DNA of 64,000 nucleotides from Mycobacterium haemophilum DSM 44634 (GTDB lineage: Bacteria > Actinomycetota > Actinomycetes > Mycobacteriales > Mycobacteriaceae). A program made the position numbers and the translations under genes. Position 1 is the stretch's first letter; each line of letters begins with the position of its first letter. Below, piece after piece: positions 35,362-43,938 of this stretch. The stretch spans positions 3,394,687-3,458,686 of the forward strand of contig NZ_CP011883.2 in assembly GCF_000340435.2 (NCBI RefSeq). The letters run 5' to 3'. The notes beneath the pieces were generated by a model. The model was given only the letters and a program-made list of their open reading frames with translations, was not told the DNA's origin and did not search any database.

Positions 35362-37710
35362 TTAAAGCTTGCTCAACGGGGCGTGGTTGTGCATCAGCTT
35401 CACTCGCCCTGAGCTGCCGAAGTCAATCAGTGACATCGCCGATTCGCCAACACCGGAGACTTCCTCGACCCGACCCAGGCCGTACTTGTCGTGTGTCACC
35501 CGATCACCGGGCGCCAGCACCAGCAGCGCACGCTTGCTTGCTCCGGACCGGATCGGCGACGGGCGCGCCGTACCGAACCGGCCTGCGCCGCTCACCGGCG
35601 CACTGTACGACGGGGCGGGGGCGCTGCGCCGCCAGTCGATGAGTTCCTGCGGGATTTCCCGCAGGAACCGCGACTCGGGGTTGAGCATGGGCTGCCCCCA
35701 CGAAGACCGAACGATAGCCCTGCTCAGGTAGAGGCGTTGACGGGCCCGGGTGATGCCGACATAGGCCAGCCGACGCTCCTCGGAGAGCTCCGTAGGATCG
35801 TCCAGCGCCCGCATGTGCGGGAACATGCCGTCCTCCCATCCGGTGACGAACACCACCGGGAACTCCAATCCTTTCGCGGTATGCAACGTCATCAGCGTGA
35901 CGACACCGGAATTGTTCTCAGGGATCTCGTCGGTGTCAGAAACCAGCGACACCCGTTCCAGAAACGCCGCCAACACACCGGTGTCCGGCACATCTTCGTC
36001 AGCGGCTGTGCCGCCGAGCTCGCCAGCCTCCTCGAGCGCAGCAATGTTGGCCTGGTCGGTACTGAATTCGTGTGCGACGCTTACGAGTTCGTTGAGATTG
36101 TCCAGCCTGGCCAACTCCTGCGGGTCGTTGGAGGACTCCAACTCCCTGCGGTATCCGCTACGTTCCAGCACAGACTCGACCAGATCACCCAGGTCGTCAT
36201 CGAGACGACCCCGCAAGTCGTCAAGCAGCTCAACGAAACCCGCGATCGCTTTCTCCGCACGGGTATTCAGCATTGGCACTTTTCCTTCGGCCGCGGCCTG
36301 TAGCGCGTCGGCGAAGCTGGTGCCGGTGTTCTCGGCGTACACCGACACGCAAGCCTCGGCGCGATCGCCGATGCCGCGACGCGGTGTGTTGAGGATGCGC
36401 CGCATACTGACGGCGTCGCCGGGATTGTCCAACACCCGCAGGTAAGCGACGACGTCGCGAATCTCCTTGCGCTCGTAAAAGCGAACTCCCCCAACAACTT
36501 TGTACGGAATTCCGGCGCGGATAAACACTTCCTCCATTGACCGCGATGAATTGTTGGTGCGATAGAAGACAGCTACATCGTTGTAGGTGATCTCGCCGTG
36601 CCCGGCGAGCGCATCGATTTCATCGGCGACGAACCTGGCCTCGTCGTGCTCGTTGTCGGCGACGTAGCCAACAATCAACTCGCCTTTGCCGGCGTCGGTC
36701 CACAGTCGCTTGTCACGGCGTCCGGAGTTACGGGCAATCACGGAGTTGGCCGCCGACAGAATGTTTTGCGTCGAGCGGTAATTTTGTTCCAGCAGAATCG
36801 TTGTAGCGTCCGGGTAGTCGCGTTCGAAGTCCTCGATGTTGCGAATGGTGGCTCCGCGGAACGCGTAGATCGACTGGTCGGCATCGCCGACGACGCATAA
36901 CTCCCCCGGCGGCACGTCTTGCGGTACATCAACGCCGTGGCCAACCAATTCCCGGACCAGCACGTACTGTGCGTGGTTAGTGTCTTGGTATTCGTCGACC
37001 AGGACGTGCCGGAACCGCCGCCGGTAGTATTCGGCGATCTGCGGGAAGGCCTGCAGGACCCCGACGGTTTCCCCGATCAGGTCGTCAAAGTCCAGCGCGT
37101 TGGCTGCCCGCAGTCGCCGCTGGTATTCGCCGTAGACGGCGGCAACGGTACGGGCCAGGTCATCGGCGTCTTCAGACAGGTTGGCCACCGCGCGTTCGGC
37201 GTCGATCAACTCGTTCTTCAGGTTGGAGATGGCGTTGGCCATCAGCCGTGGCGAGTACCGCTTGATGTCGAGCCCCATGTCTCGGCCGATCATCTGCAGC
37301 AGTCGGCGCGAATCGTCGGCGTCATAGATGGAAAAGTTGGAGTTGAGGCCGCCGATCAGGGACGCCTGGTTACGCAGAATGCGTACGCAGGTCGAGTGAA
37401 ACGTCGACACCCACATCACCCGGGCTCGGTTGCCGATTAGCCGCACTACACGCTCGCGCATCTCCGCGGCAGCCTTGTTGGTGAAGGTGATGGCCAGGAT
37501 CTGGCCGACCCCGACACCTCGGGCCGCGATCAGGTAAGCGATCCGCCGCGTCAACACCGCAGTTTTGCCCGAGCCGGCACCGGCCACGATCAGCAGCGGC
37601 GAACCCTCATGTACCACCGCCTGGCGCTGCTGCGGGTTGAGGCCGTCAAGCAGTCGATCTGCTTCGGAGGCGGGCTTGGCTAGGTCTTCCGGGGTCGCGT
37701 GCACACTCAT
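35362..37710 (-). CDS. uvrD1: ATP-dependent DNA helicase UvrD1
   Basis: A 782-aa SF1A helicase. Motif I is AGAGSGKTAVLTRR (about residues 43-56), Ia is ITFTNKAAAEM, II is VDEYQDTN, III is GDADQSIYAFRGA, IV is LEQNYRST, V is HTAKGLEFPVVFVTG and VI is VGITRARQRLYLS. The C-terminal Tudor-like tail (LAPGDRVTHDKYGLGRVEEV) binds RNA polymerase in relatives. Mycobacterial UvrD1 works in nucleotide excision repair and is stimulated by Ku, whose gene lies about 17 kb away. Slightly longer than the M. tuberculosis protein (771 aa). Confidence 0.96.
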   Translation of the reverse strand: MSVHATPEDLAKPASEADRLLDGLNPQQRQAVVHEGSPLLIVAGAGSGKTAVLTRRIAYLIAARGVGVGQILAITFTNKAAAEMRERVVRLIGNRARVMWVSTFHSTCVRILRNQASLIGGLNSNFSIYDADDSRRLLQMIGRDMGLDIKRYSPRLMANAISNLKNELIDAERAVANLSEDADDLARTVAAVYGEYQRRLRAANALDFDDLIGETVGVLQAFPQIAEYYRRRFRHVLVDEYQDTNHAQYVLVRELVGHGVDVPQDVPPGELCVVGDADQSIYAFRGATIRNIEDFERDYPDATTILLEQNYRSTQNILSAANSVIARNSGRRDKRLWTDAGKGELIVGYVADNEHDEARFVADEIDALAGHGEITYNDVAVFYRTNNSSRSMEEVFIRAGIPYKVVGGVRFYERKEIRDVVAYLRVLDNPGDAVSMRRILNTPRRGIGDRAEACVSVYAENTGTSFADALQAAAEGKVPMLNTRAEKAIAGFVELLDDLRGRLDDDLGDLVESVLERSGYRRELESSNDPQELARLDNLNELVSVAHEFSTDQANIAALEEAGELGGTAADEDVPDTGVLAAFLERVSLVSDTDEIPENNSGVVTLMTLHTAKGLEFPVVFVTGWEDGMFPHMRALDDPTELSEERRLAYVGITRARQRLYLSRAIVRSSWGQPMLNPESRFLREIPQELIDWRRSAPAPSYSAPVSGAGRFGTARPSPIRSGASKRALLVLAPGDRVTHDKYGLGRVEEVSGVGESAMSLIDFGSSGRVKLMHNHAPLSKL

Positions 37711-38178
37711 GTCATTCCAAACCTACCGCCGTCCGCCGACGGCGGCTGACCGGGCTACGCAGCGCGCATAATCTGCCACGCGGGGCTCGTGCTAGCCGAG
37801 CGTGAAGCTGGCCGTGCGCTCCGAGAAGGCACCGGCCGTCGAACCCAACTCATTGGCTAATGCATCCCGGGCGGCCGCCGCTTGAAGCATCGACCTAAAT
37901 CCTGTCAAAAAGCGGCCATCTCAGGCTATTTGGCGAACAGCGCGAGAACACCGTTGCGATTGGGGTCATCTGGTGGTATGTGTCCCGCGTTTCGCGCAAC
38001 GGCCTTCCGGAGGCGGTCGCATCGCAGCATGTTCGCTAAGCCCGGAATCTATAGCACCGACGACCACCACCCCGTGACGACCACGAGCCGCACCCTACTT
38101 ACGTCATGGCGGTTTCCTAGCGCCAAAATTTTGAGCCGTGCTTTGCACCAACACGGCCGTGAGTGGCACACTCATTTA
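37711..38178. other. Divergent intergenic region, uvrD1 / chorismate mutase leader
   Basis: 468 bp holding the uvrD1 promoter and probably the promoter of the chorismate mutase leader. A weak CCGAGCGTG element lies at 37797-37823, related to the repeats at 27978-28034. No gene is supported; a 130-codon open frame over 37882-38271 has no recognisable domain, and only its 3' end matters (see leader peptide). Confidence 0.5.
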
Positions 38179-38271
38179 GTGCTTAACAAGCAGCGCCTCG
38201 TGCAGCTCTCGACCCACGAGTTGCACCGCCGATTTTTCTACGGGTACCGGCTCGCGGTGCCCGTGGGTTAG
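38179..38271 (+). CDS. Putative aromatic leader peptide of an attenuator
   Basis: A possible 30-aa leader peptide, GTG start at 38179, ending TAG at 38269-38271. Its C-terminal part reads RRFFYGYRLAVPVG, with two Phe and two Tyr codons in five consecutive codons (38233-38247). Phe and Tyr are products of the pathway branch opened by chorismate mutase, the gene 70 bp downstream. The leader ORF overlaps the first arm of a series of alternative RNA stems. There is no good Shine-Dalgarno for GTG 38179. An internal GTG at 38200 in the same frame, or leaderless initiation, is possible. The frame is open further upstream, so the exact start is unsure. Confidence 0.5.
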   Translation: MLNKQRLVQLSTHELHRRFFYGYRLAVPVG

Positions 38272-38324
38272 CTGCTTTCGCAGAGCCCCGTGGTCCGCTT
38301 CCGGCTTCGGGGCTTATCTCTTTG
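38237..38324 (+). promoter_or_regulatory. Candidate transcription attenuator for chorismate mutase
   Basis: Three stems compete. Pause hairpin 1:2 joins ACGGGTACC (38240-38248) to GGTGCCCGT (38256-38264) and can extend outward through TCT with GGG (to 38267). Antiterminator 2:3 joins GGGTT (38265-38269) to AGCCC (38284-38288) over an inner CTGC-TTTC-GCAG stem (38272-38283). Terminator 3:4 joins AGCCCCG (38284-38290) to CGGGGCT (38308-38314), followed by TTATCTCTTT. The Phe/Tyr codons lie at the start of arm 1, and the leader stop lies in arm 2. A ribosome stalled for charged Phe- or Tyr-tRNA would favour the antiterminator. One finishing at the stop would favour the terminator. Confidence 0.6.
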
Positions 38325-38340
38325 TGAGGCCTGATACCGG

Positions 38341-38658
38341 ATGAGACCAGAACCCCCACATCACGAGAACGCGGAGTTAACTGAGATGAACACCGAAGTG
38401 GTCGAAGCGCCGCAACTGACCAACATCGAGCATTTGCGCGAAGAGATCGACCGATTAGACGCTCAGATCCTCGCTGCGGTTAAGCGGCGTGCTGAAGTGT
38501 CCCAGGCGATCGGCAAAGTAAGGATGGCGTCTGGCGGCACCCGCCTGGTACATAGCCGCGAGATGAAGGTCATCGAACGCTATAGCGAGCTTGGTCCCGA
38601 TGGTAAGGATCTGGCAATGCTGTTGTTGCGATTAGGCAGAGGCCGGCTCGGCCACTAA
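38341..38658 (+). CDS. Chorismate mutase, AroQ class (Rv0948c type)
   Basis: A 105-aa all-helical AroQ-delta type enzyme converting chorismate to prephenate at the branch to Phe and Tyr. Conserved residues include the two Arg in LREEIDRLDAQILAAVKRRAEVSQAIGK, then HSREMKVIERYSELGPDGKDLAMLLLRLGRGRLGH. In M. tuberculosis this intracellular enzyme is weak alone and is activated by complex formation with DAHP synthase (AroG). The RLGRGRLGH tail is the part involved. ATG 38341 gives the same length as the known protein; ATG 38386 is an internal alternative. It lies just behind the candidate attenuator. Confidence 0.95.
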   Translation: MRPEPPHHENAELTEMNTEVVEAPQLTNIEHLREEIDRLDAQILAAVKRRAEVSQAIGKVRMASGGTRLVHSREMKVIERYSELGPDGKDLAMLLLRLGRGRLGH

Positions 38659-38720
38659 CGAAGCAAACGCGTCGGCCAGCGGTCCTGCGCCGTCGCGTCA
38701 GAGCGCACTAGGGTCAAACC

Positions 38721-40385
38721 ATGACCTCCGTGCCAGCAATCCCCGACATCACCGCCACCCCGGCGTGGGACGCCCTGCGCAGGCATCACGATGAGATCGG
38801 GGAAACCCATCTACGCCAGTTCTTCGCCGACGATCCCGATCGCGGCCGCGAGCTCACGGTCACGGTCGGCGACCTTTACATCGACTACAGCAAACATCGC
38901 ATCACCCGCGAGACGGTGCGACTGCTGGTCGATCTGGCCCGAGCGGCCAACCTCGAACAACGCCGCGACCAGATGCTCGCCGGCGTCCACGTCAACACCT
39001 CGGAGAATAGGGCGGTACTACACACCGCGCTGCGGCTACCCCGAGACACCGAACTGATCGTCGACGGCCAAAACGTTGTCCAGGACGTACACGCGGTGCT
39101 GGATGCCATGGGTGACTTCACCGACCGGCTGCGCAGCGGCGAATGGACCGGCGCCACCGGGAAACGCATCAACACCGTCGTCAACATCGGCATCGGTGGT
39201 TCAGACCTGGGTCCGGTGATGGTGTACCAAGCACTGCGCCACTATGCCGACGCGGGGATCTCGGCGCGTTTCGTGTCCAACGTCGATCCCGCCGACCTGA
39301 CCGCGAAATTGGCAGACTTAGAGCCTGACACAACGCTTTTCATCGTCGCATCGAAGACGTTCTCGACGCTGGAAACATTGACCAACGCCACCGCCGCGCG
39401 GCGCTGGCTGACCGACGCGCTTGGCGACGCCGCCGTTTCCAAGCATTTCGTCGCCGTCTCTACCAACAAGCGCCTGGTCGACGACTTCGGCATCAACACG
39501 GCCAACATGTTCGGGTTCTGGGACTGGGTTGGCGGCCGCTATTCGGTCGATTCGGCGATCGGGCTGTCGCTGATGGCGGTCGTCGGGCGAGAGTCCTTCG
39601 CTGATTTCCTGTCCGGCTTCCACATCGTTGACCAACATTTCAAGAGCGCGCCATTGGAATCCAATGCACCTGTGCTGCTCGGCCTGATCGGACTGTGGTA
39701 TTCCGACTTCTTGGGTGCGCAATCGCGGGCCGTGCTGCCGTATTCCAACGACTTGGCGCGTTTCGCAGCCTATCTGCAACAGCTAACCATGGAATCCAAC
39801 GGCAAGTCGACGCGCATTGACGGCACGCCGGTCACCACCAACACCGGTGAAATCTATTGGGGCGAACCGGGAACCAATGGCCAGCACGCCTTCTACCAGT
39901 TGCTGCATCAGGGCACCCGGTTGGTGCCGGCCGATTTCATCGGATTCAGCCAACCCGTCGACGATTTGCCAACTGCCGAAGGCACTGGCAGCATGCACGA
40001 CCTGTTGATGAGCAATTTCTTCGCCCAGACCCAAGTGCTGGCGTTCGGTAAGACCGCGGAAGAAATCACGGCCGAAGGCACACCCGCAGAAGTAGTGCCG
40101 CACAAGGTGATGCCTGGAAACCGTCCGACCACCTCGATCCTTGCCAACCGGCTCACCCCGTCGGTGCTGGGCCAGCTGATCGCGCTCTACGAGCATCAGG
40201 TGTTCACCGAGGGCGTGATCTGGGGCATCGACTCGTTCGACCAGTGGGGCGTGGAGCTGGGCAAAACACAAGCCAAGGCGCTGCTTCCGGTGATCACCGG
40301 CGACGCCTCGCCCGCGCGACAGACGGACAGCTCCACCGATACGCTGGTCCGTCGCTACCGAACCGGACGAGGGCGCGTGGGCTGA
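38721..40385 (+). CDS. pgi: Glucose-6-phosphate isomerase
   Basis: A 554-aa enzyme interconverting glucose-6-phosphate and fructose-6-phosphate. Signatures are VNIGIGGSDLGPVMVYQAL (about residues 155-173), the PGI motif 1 region FWDWVGGRYSVDSAIGLSL, the catalytic Glu in NGKSTRIDG-NTGEIYWGEPGTNGQHAFYQ, and FDQWGVELGKTQAK (PGI signature 2). Full length. It follows the chorismate mutase gene by 62 bp on the same strand; whether they share a transcript is unclear. Confidence 0.97.
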   Translation: MTSVPAIPDITATPAWDALRRHHDEIGETHLRQFFADDPDRGRELTVTVGDLYIDYSKHRITRETVRLLVDLARAANLEQRRDQMLAGVHVNTSENRAVLHTALRLPRDTELIVDGQNVVQDVHAVLDAMGDFTDRLRSGEWTGATGKRINTVVNIGIGGSDLGPVMVYQALRHYADAGISARFVSNVDPADLTAKLADLEPDTTLFIVASKTFSTLETLTNATAARRWLTDALGDAAVSKHFVAVSTNKRLVDDFGINTANMFGFWDWVGGRYSVDSAIGLSLMAVVGRESFADFLSGFHIVDQHFKSAPLESNAPVLLGLIGLWYSDFLGAQSRAVLPYSNDLARFAAYLQQLTMESNGKSTRIDGTPVTTNTGEIYWGEPGTNGQHAFYQLLHQGTRLVPADFIGFSQPVDDLPTAEGTGSMHDLLMSNFFAQTQVLAFGKTAEEITAEGTPAEVVPHKVMPGNRPTTSILANRLTPSVLGQLIALYEHQVFTEGVIWGIDSFDQWGVELGKTQAKALLPVITGDASPARQTDSSTDTLVRRYRTGRGRVG

Positions 40386-40421
40386 CGCGGCTTGCGCGTG
40401 CGCAAAATGCCACCCAGTGCG

Positions 40422-40443
40422 GCGTGTCGTTGCACAGACACGC
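40422..40443. terminator. Hairpin between convergent pgi and SDR gene
   Basis: GCGTGT at 40422-40427 pairs with ACACGC at 40438-40443 with a 10-nt loop. It sits in the 69-bp gap between the two convergent stops and could serve both. Confidence 0.4.
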
Positions 40444-40454
40444 GCGCTCGCGAC

Positions 40455-41204
40455 CTAAGTGAACCACTTCATCAGCGGCGGCGGCAGCACCCGCATCAGC
40501 TGTACCAGCGGCGCCCACGGCCACCATGGCACCACGGCCCGACCGGGCTCGCGTTCTATCGCGTCGACCAGCGCCTTAACACCAGTTGCGTTGTCCACCA
40601 TGAACATTGTGCTCGCTGATTTGGCCGTCATCTCCGTTTCGATGTAACCCGGCTCCACCACTGAGATCTTGATCGGGCCACTTGGGTATTCGGCGCGCAA
40701 CGATTCGCCCAGTGAGCGCATTCCGGCTTTGCTTGCGGCGTAGGCGGCTTTAACGCCCGGTACCCCTTTGGCGCCGAGCACCGAGGAGATGAGCACCAGA
40801 TGCCCCGAGCCGCTTTTCGTGAACATCTCCAGCGCGGTTTCGATCTGCACGAGGGCGGCCACCAAGTTGGTCTCGATAGTCGCCTTATTGGCCCACAGCT
40901 TGCCGGAGCCGAGCCGGGCGCCCTTGCCGATGCCGGCGTTGACAACGATACGGTCAATCCCGTCAAGCTCATCGCTGAGTTCGGAGAATACCTTCGGCAC
41001 CTGCTCATGGTGGTTGACGTCCAGCGCGGCGACGGCGACCTTGATTGCTGGATACTGTTGTAACAGTTCGTCTTTCATCTCGCCCAACCGGTCGGCACGA
41101 CGGGCACACAGCGCCAGGTCACGACCCTTGGCAGCGAACGAACGCGCCATTCCGGCGCCCAGGCCGGAACTGGCACCCGTAATGAGGATCTTCTGGCGAG
41201 TCAC
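40455..41204 (-). CDS. Short-chain dehydrogenase (Rv0945 type)
   Basis: A 249-aa classical SDR. The cofactor motif is TGASSGLGAGMA (TGxxxGxG) with ARR after beta-2, favouring NADP. NAGIG (NNAG motif) follows, then catalytic Ser in ISSVLG and YAASK (YxxxK). The C-terminus is hydrophobic (LVQLMRVLPPPLMKWF), suggesting membrane association. GTG 41204 begins VTRQKILITG, the family start; the long open frame upstream overlaps the Fpg gene in another frame and is not used. Substrate unknown. Confidence 0.88.
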   Translation of the reverse strand: MTRQKILITGASSGLGAGMARSFAAKGRDLALCARRADRLGEMKDELLQQYPAIKVAVAALDVNHHEQVPKVFSELSDELDGIDRIVVNAGIGKGARLGSGKLWANKATIETNLVAALVQIETALEMFTKSGSGHLVLISSVLGAKGVPGVKAAYAASKAGMRSLGESLRAEYPSGPIKISVVEPGYIETEMTAKSASTMFMVDNATGVKALVDAIEREPGRAVVPWWPWAPLVQLMRVLPPPLMKWFT

Positions 41205-41220
41205 CCGGGCAGCATATCTA

Positions 41221-42084
41221 CTACTTAAGCAGCCGCGACATGCGCCGGTCGGCCAGCACCTTGCCGCCGGTCTGACACGTTGGACAGTACTGAAAAGACT
41301 TGTCCGCGAACGACACTTCGCGCACGGTATCCCCGCACACCGGGCACGGCAACCCGGTACGCGCATGCACCCGTAGCCCGGACCGCTTCTCCCCTTTGAG
41401 CATGGCAGCCCTCTGACCGACGGACCGGCTGACCGCGTCGGACAGCACCGACACCATCGCGTCGTGCAGGGTGGTGAGCTGTTCGTCCGATAACTTCCCG
41501 GCCGTGGCGAACGGCGAGATCTTGGCAACATGCAGAATCTCGTCGCTGTAGGCATTGCCGATACCGGCGATCACCTTCTGGTCGGTGATGACGGTCTTGA
41601 TCCGACCGGTGTTGCCGGCCAGTCGCCCCGCCAACCCCTCGACATTGATACCCAGCGCGTCCGGCCCGAGGGCAGCAATCCCGGGGACCTGTTTCGGGTC
41701 GTCAACCAACCAGACGGCTAGCCGCTTCTGGGTCCCAGCCTCAGTGAGGTCGAAGCCGGGCGCACTACCGGGGATCCCCAGATGGATGCGCAGCGCGATC
41801 GGCCCTTTGCCAGGGCGCAACGGTGCCGCAGCTAGCTTCTCGGACCACCGCAACCAGCCTGCGCGCGACAGATGAGCGATCAGCAGCACCGCGTCGGCCC
41901 GCAGCCCTAGGTACTTGCCCCACCGGTCGGCCCCGACCACGGTCTGGCCGCGTAACGCGTCGATCGGCGGATCGAAGGTTTTCAGCACGGACAGCGCGGC
42001 GACATCGACGCGGCCGACCGGCAAACCGACCGCGTGGCGCCGCAAATGGTCGACCAACGCTTCGATCTCGGGAAGCTCAGGCAC
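41221..42084 (-). CDS. Formamidopyrimidine-DNA glycosylase/Nei family protein, full length
   Basis: A 287-aa DNA glycosylase/AP lyase. The catalytic N-terminus MPELPEIE (Pro2, Glu3) is intact, the helix-two-turn-helix region includes GIGNAYSDEILH, and the C-terminal zinc finger has four Cys (CPVCGDTV...YCPTCQTGG). A Lys (K56-type) lies in WGKYLGL. It removes oxidised bases. In M. tuberculosis the orthologue (Rv0944) is a fragment of about 158 aa beside the cobF deletion; here it is complete. It is separated from the SDR gene by 16 bp on the same strand. Confidence 0.92.
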   Translation of the reverse strand: MPELPEIEALVDHLRRHAVGLPVGRVDVAALSVLKTFDPPIDALRGQTVVGADRWGKYLGLRADAVLLIAHLSRAGWLRWSEKLAAAPLRPGKGPIALRIHLGIPGSAPGFDLTEAGTQKRLAVWLVDDPKQVPGIAALGPDALGINVEGLAGRLAGNTGRIKTVITDQKVIAGIGNAYSDEILHVAKISPFATAGKLSDEQLTTLHDAMVSVLSDAVSRSVGQRAAMLKGEKRSGLRVHARTGLPCPVCGDTVREVSFADKSFQYCPTCQTGGKVLADRRMSRLLK

Positions 42085-42126
42085 GCATTCAGTCTGCCGA
42101 CCGCGGCGGCACGCTGTCTAACGCCG

Positions 42127-42879
42127 CTACGCCGGCCCCGCCGCTGCGGCCCTGAGCAAATAGATATCCATGATCCAGCCGCGCCGAGCCCGGGCGGCGG
42201 CCCGCAGCGCGGCGATGCGCGGCCCGACCTCGCCAATCGTGCCCGCTATCAGCAGCTCGTCGTCGGTGCCCAGGTAGGCGCCCCACCAAATCCGCGTGTC
42301 CGCGGGGAACACCTGAAACGAGCAATCGGCGTCCAGCATCACCACGGCAGAGCCACACAGCCCGCGCGTGCGCAGCTGCCTACCGGTGGTGATGACAACC
42401 GGTTCACCGACCTCGTTGAGCGGGATGCGATGCCGAGCGGTGAGCGCCTGCATCGCGCTGATACCCGGAATGACGTCATAGGTGATACCAACATCGGCCG
42501 CAACGTCGTCAAGGATGCGCAGCGTGCTGTCGTACAGCGACGGGTCACCCCAAGCCAAAAAGGCGCCTACTTCGTCGAGCCCCAGTTCGGCGGAGATCGC
42601 CGAAGCCCAGATCCGCGCTCGCGCCGCGTGCCAGTCAGAGACCGCCTCCCGGTAATCGGCATCGGTCAACCGCTTCGGGTCAGGCAGTTCGACGAATCGA
42701 TAGCCAGGCGCGCGGATGAACCGCGTGCAGATTTCCCGCCGCAGCGCAACCAGGTCGTTCTTCGACTCGCCTTTGTCCATCGCGAAGAACACTTGCGTGT
42801 CGTTGAGCGCTTCGATCGCCTGGACGGTCAGATAGTCGGGATCCCCGGCGCCAATGCCGATAATGTGGATGTGCCTCAC
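42127..42879 (-). CDS. cobF: Precorrin-6A synthase (deacetylating) CobF
   Basis: A 250-aa SAM-dependent methylase of aerobic cobalamin synthesis. It methylates precorrin-5 at C1 and releases acetate. It begins VRHIHIIGIGAGDPDYLTVQA (tetrapyrrole methylase start motif). FLAWGDPSLYDSTLRIL and VIPGISAMQALTARH are further family signatures. GTG 42879 is chosen because AGGAGG lies 8 nt upstream and the length then fits. The gene is absent from M. tuberculosis, so its presence separates this organism from the complex. Confidence 0.94.
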   Translation of the reverse strand: MRHIHIIGIGAGDPDYLTVQAIEALNDTQVFFAMDKGESKNDLVALRREICTRFIRAPGYRFVELPDPKRLTDADYREAVSDWHAARARIWASAISAELGLDEVGAFLAWGDPSLYDSTLRILDDVAADVGITYDVIPGISAMQALTARHRIPLNEVGEPVVITTGRQLRTRGLCGSAVVMLDADCSFQVFPADTRIWWGAYLGTDDELLIAGTIGEVGPRIAALRAAARARRGWIMDIYLLRAAAAGPA

Positions 42880-42963
42880 TAATGCCTCCTGACGCACCGG
42901 CACGGCCCGTTTTGGGTCAACGTAATTGAACGCTCCAACCATCTAGTCGAGACCCCAGGTACC

Positions 42964-42980
42964 CGATACCATAGGTATCG
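42964..42980. promoter_or_regulatory. Inverted repeat in the cobF / diiron-oxygenase gap
   Basis: CGATACC-ATA-GGTATCG, perfect 7-bp arms with a 3-bp centre, lies between the divergent genes, 53 bp before the oxygenase ATG. It looks like a TetR-type operator. The regulator is not in the window. Confidence 0.5.
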
Positions 42981-43032
42981 ACTATCGATTGCGATCTCCC
43001 TACCGTCTCACGCACCGAAGGGAAATTCAGCG

Positions 43033-43938
43033 ATGACCACTGCGGTAAAACCGAGCGGGCCGAGTCGTGAAGAGTTCTCCGAGCGTTTACTCAAGGGCTC
43101 GGTAAAAAAGTCTTACGAGCCCGTCGTCGACATCGATTGGGACGCCCCGCTCGACCCGGACAAGTTCTATCTGCCGCCACGGCTGGTGTCCCTGTACGGC
43201 ACCCCGATGTGGGACGAGATGACCCACGAGCAACAAATCGAGCTATCCCGCCAGGAACTGGTCAACACGTTGTCAGCCGGAATCTGGTTCGAGAACATGC
43301 TCAATCAATCGTTGTTACGCACCCTCCTGCACGAGGATCCCACGAGCCGGTCAACGCATTACAAGCTGACCGAGCTGGGCGACGAGACCCGGCACATGGT
43401 GATGTTCGGCAAAGTGATCGAGCGCATCGGCGCCAAGCCGGTACGCCCACGGCTCGTGCACCGGATGATCATCAACGCCCTGCCGCTGGCGTTCCAGCGG
43501 GGTTCGATGCTGTGGGTGGCCGCCCTGATCGGCGAAGAAATCTTCGACTCACTGCAACGGCAGATGATGGACGACCCGGAATTGCAGCCAATTATCCAGC
43601 GGCTGATGCGGATTCACGTCACCGAAGAGGCTCGCCACATACAGTTCGCTCGCGACGGCGCACGCAAGCGGGTGCAGACAATGCCTCGGTTCAACAAATG
43701 GTTTATGGCCAACATCAACGGGCTCGGTGGCTATTTCTTCCGTTTCCTGTTCAGCAATCCCGTTCCATACGCGCGGACAGGTCTAGATCCACACCGGGCA
43801 CGAATGACCGCGCGCAACAGCCCACACCGTCACGAAGTCCAGGTGGCCGGCTTCGCCCCGCTGGCCGCGTTTTTGACCGAGACAGGCCTGATGGGCCCGA
43901 TCTCACGCCGCGGCTGGAAGCGCTGCAAGTTTCTGTGA
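43033..43938 (+). CDS. AurF-like diiron oxygenase
   Basis: A 301-aa protein of the AurF (p-aminobenzoate N-oxygenase) family. The diiron ligands are visible in order: Glu in WFENMLNQ (about 90), Glu/His in LGDETRHMVMF (E..RH, about 117-121), Glu in ALIGEEIFDS, and HVTEEARHIQFA (H-x3-E-x2-H). AurF enzymes oxidise arylamines to nitro compounds, and relatives desaturate or oxidise fatty chains. Substrate here unknown. The stop overlaps the GTG of the following monooxygenase-like gene, implying an oxidation pair. As I recall, the gene is missing in M. tuberculosis. Confidence 0.85.
   Translation: MTTAVKPSGPSREEFSERLLKGSVKKSYEPVVDIDWDAPLDPDKFYLPPRLVSLYGTPMWDEMTHEQQIELSRQELVNTLSAGIWFENMLNQSLLRTLLHEDPTSRSTHYKLTELGDETRHMVMFGKVIERIGAKPVRPRLVHRMIINALPLAFQRGSMLWVAALIGEEIFDSLQRQMMDDPELQPIIQRLMRIHVTEEARHIQFARDGARKRVQTMPRFNKWFMANINGLGGYFFRFLFSNPVPYARTGLDPHRARMTARNSPHRHEVQVAGFAPLAAFLTETGLMGPISRRGWKRCKFL

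Noticed and set aside
40455..41555. Extension of the SDR gene by 117 codons upstream
   Set aside because: The extra part overlaps the Fpg-like gene in another frame and is Cys/Arg-rich. The SDR fold starts at GTG 41204.
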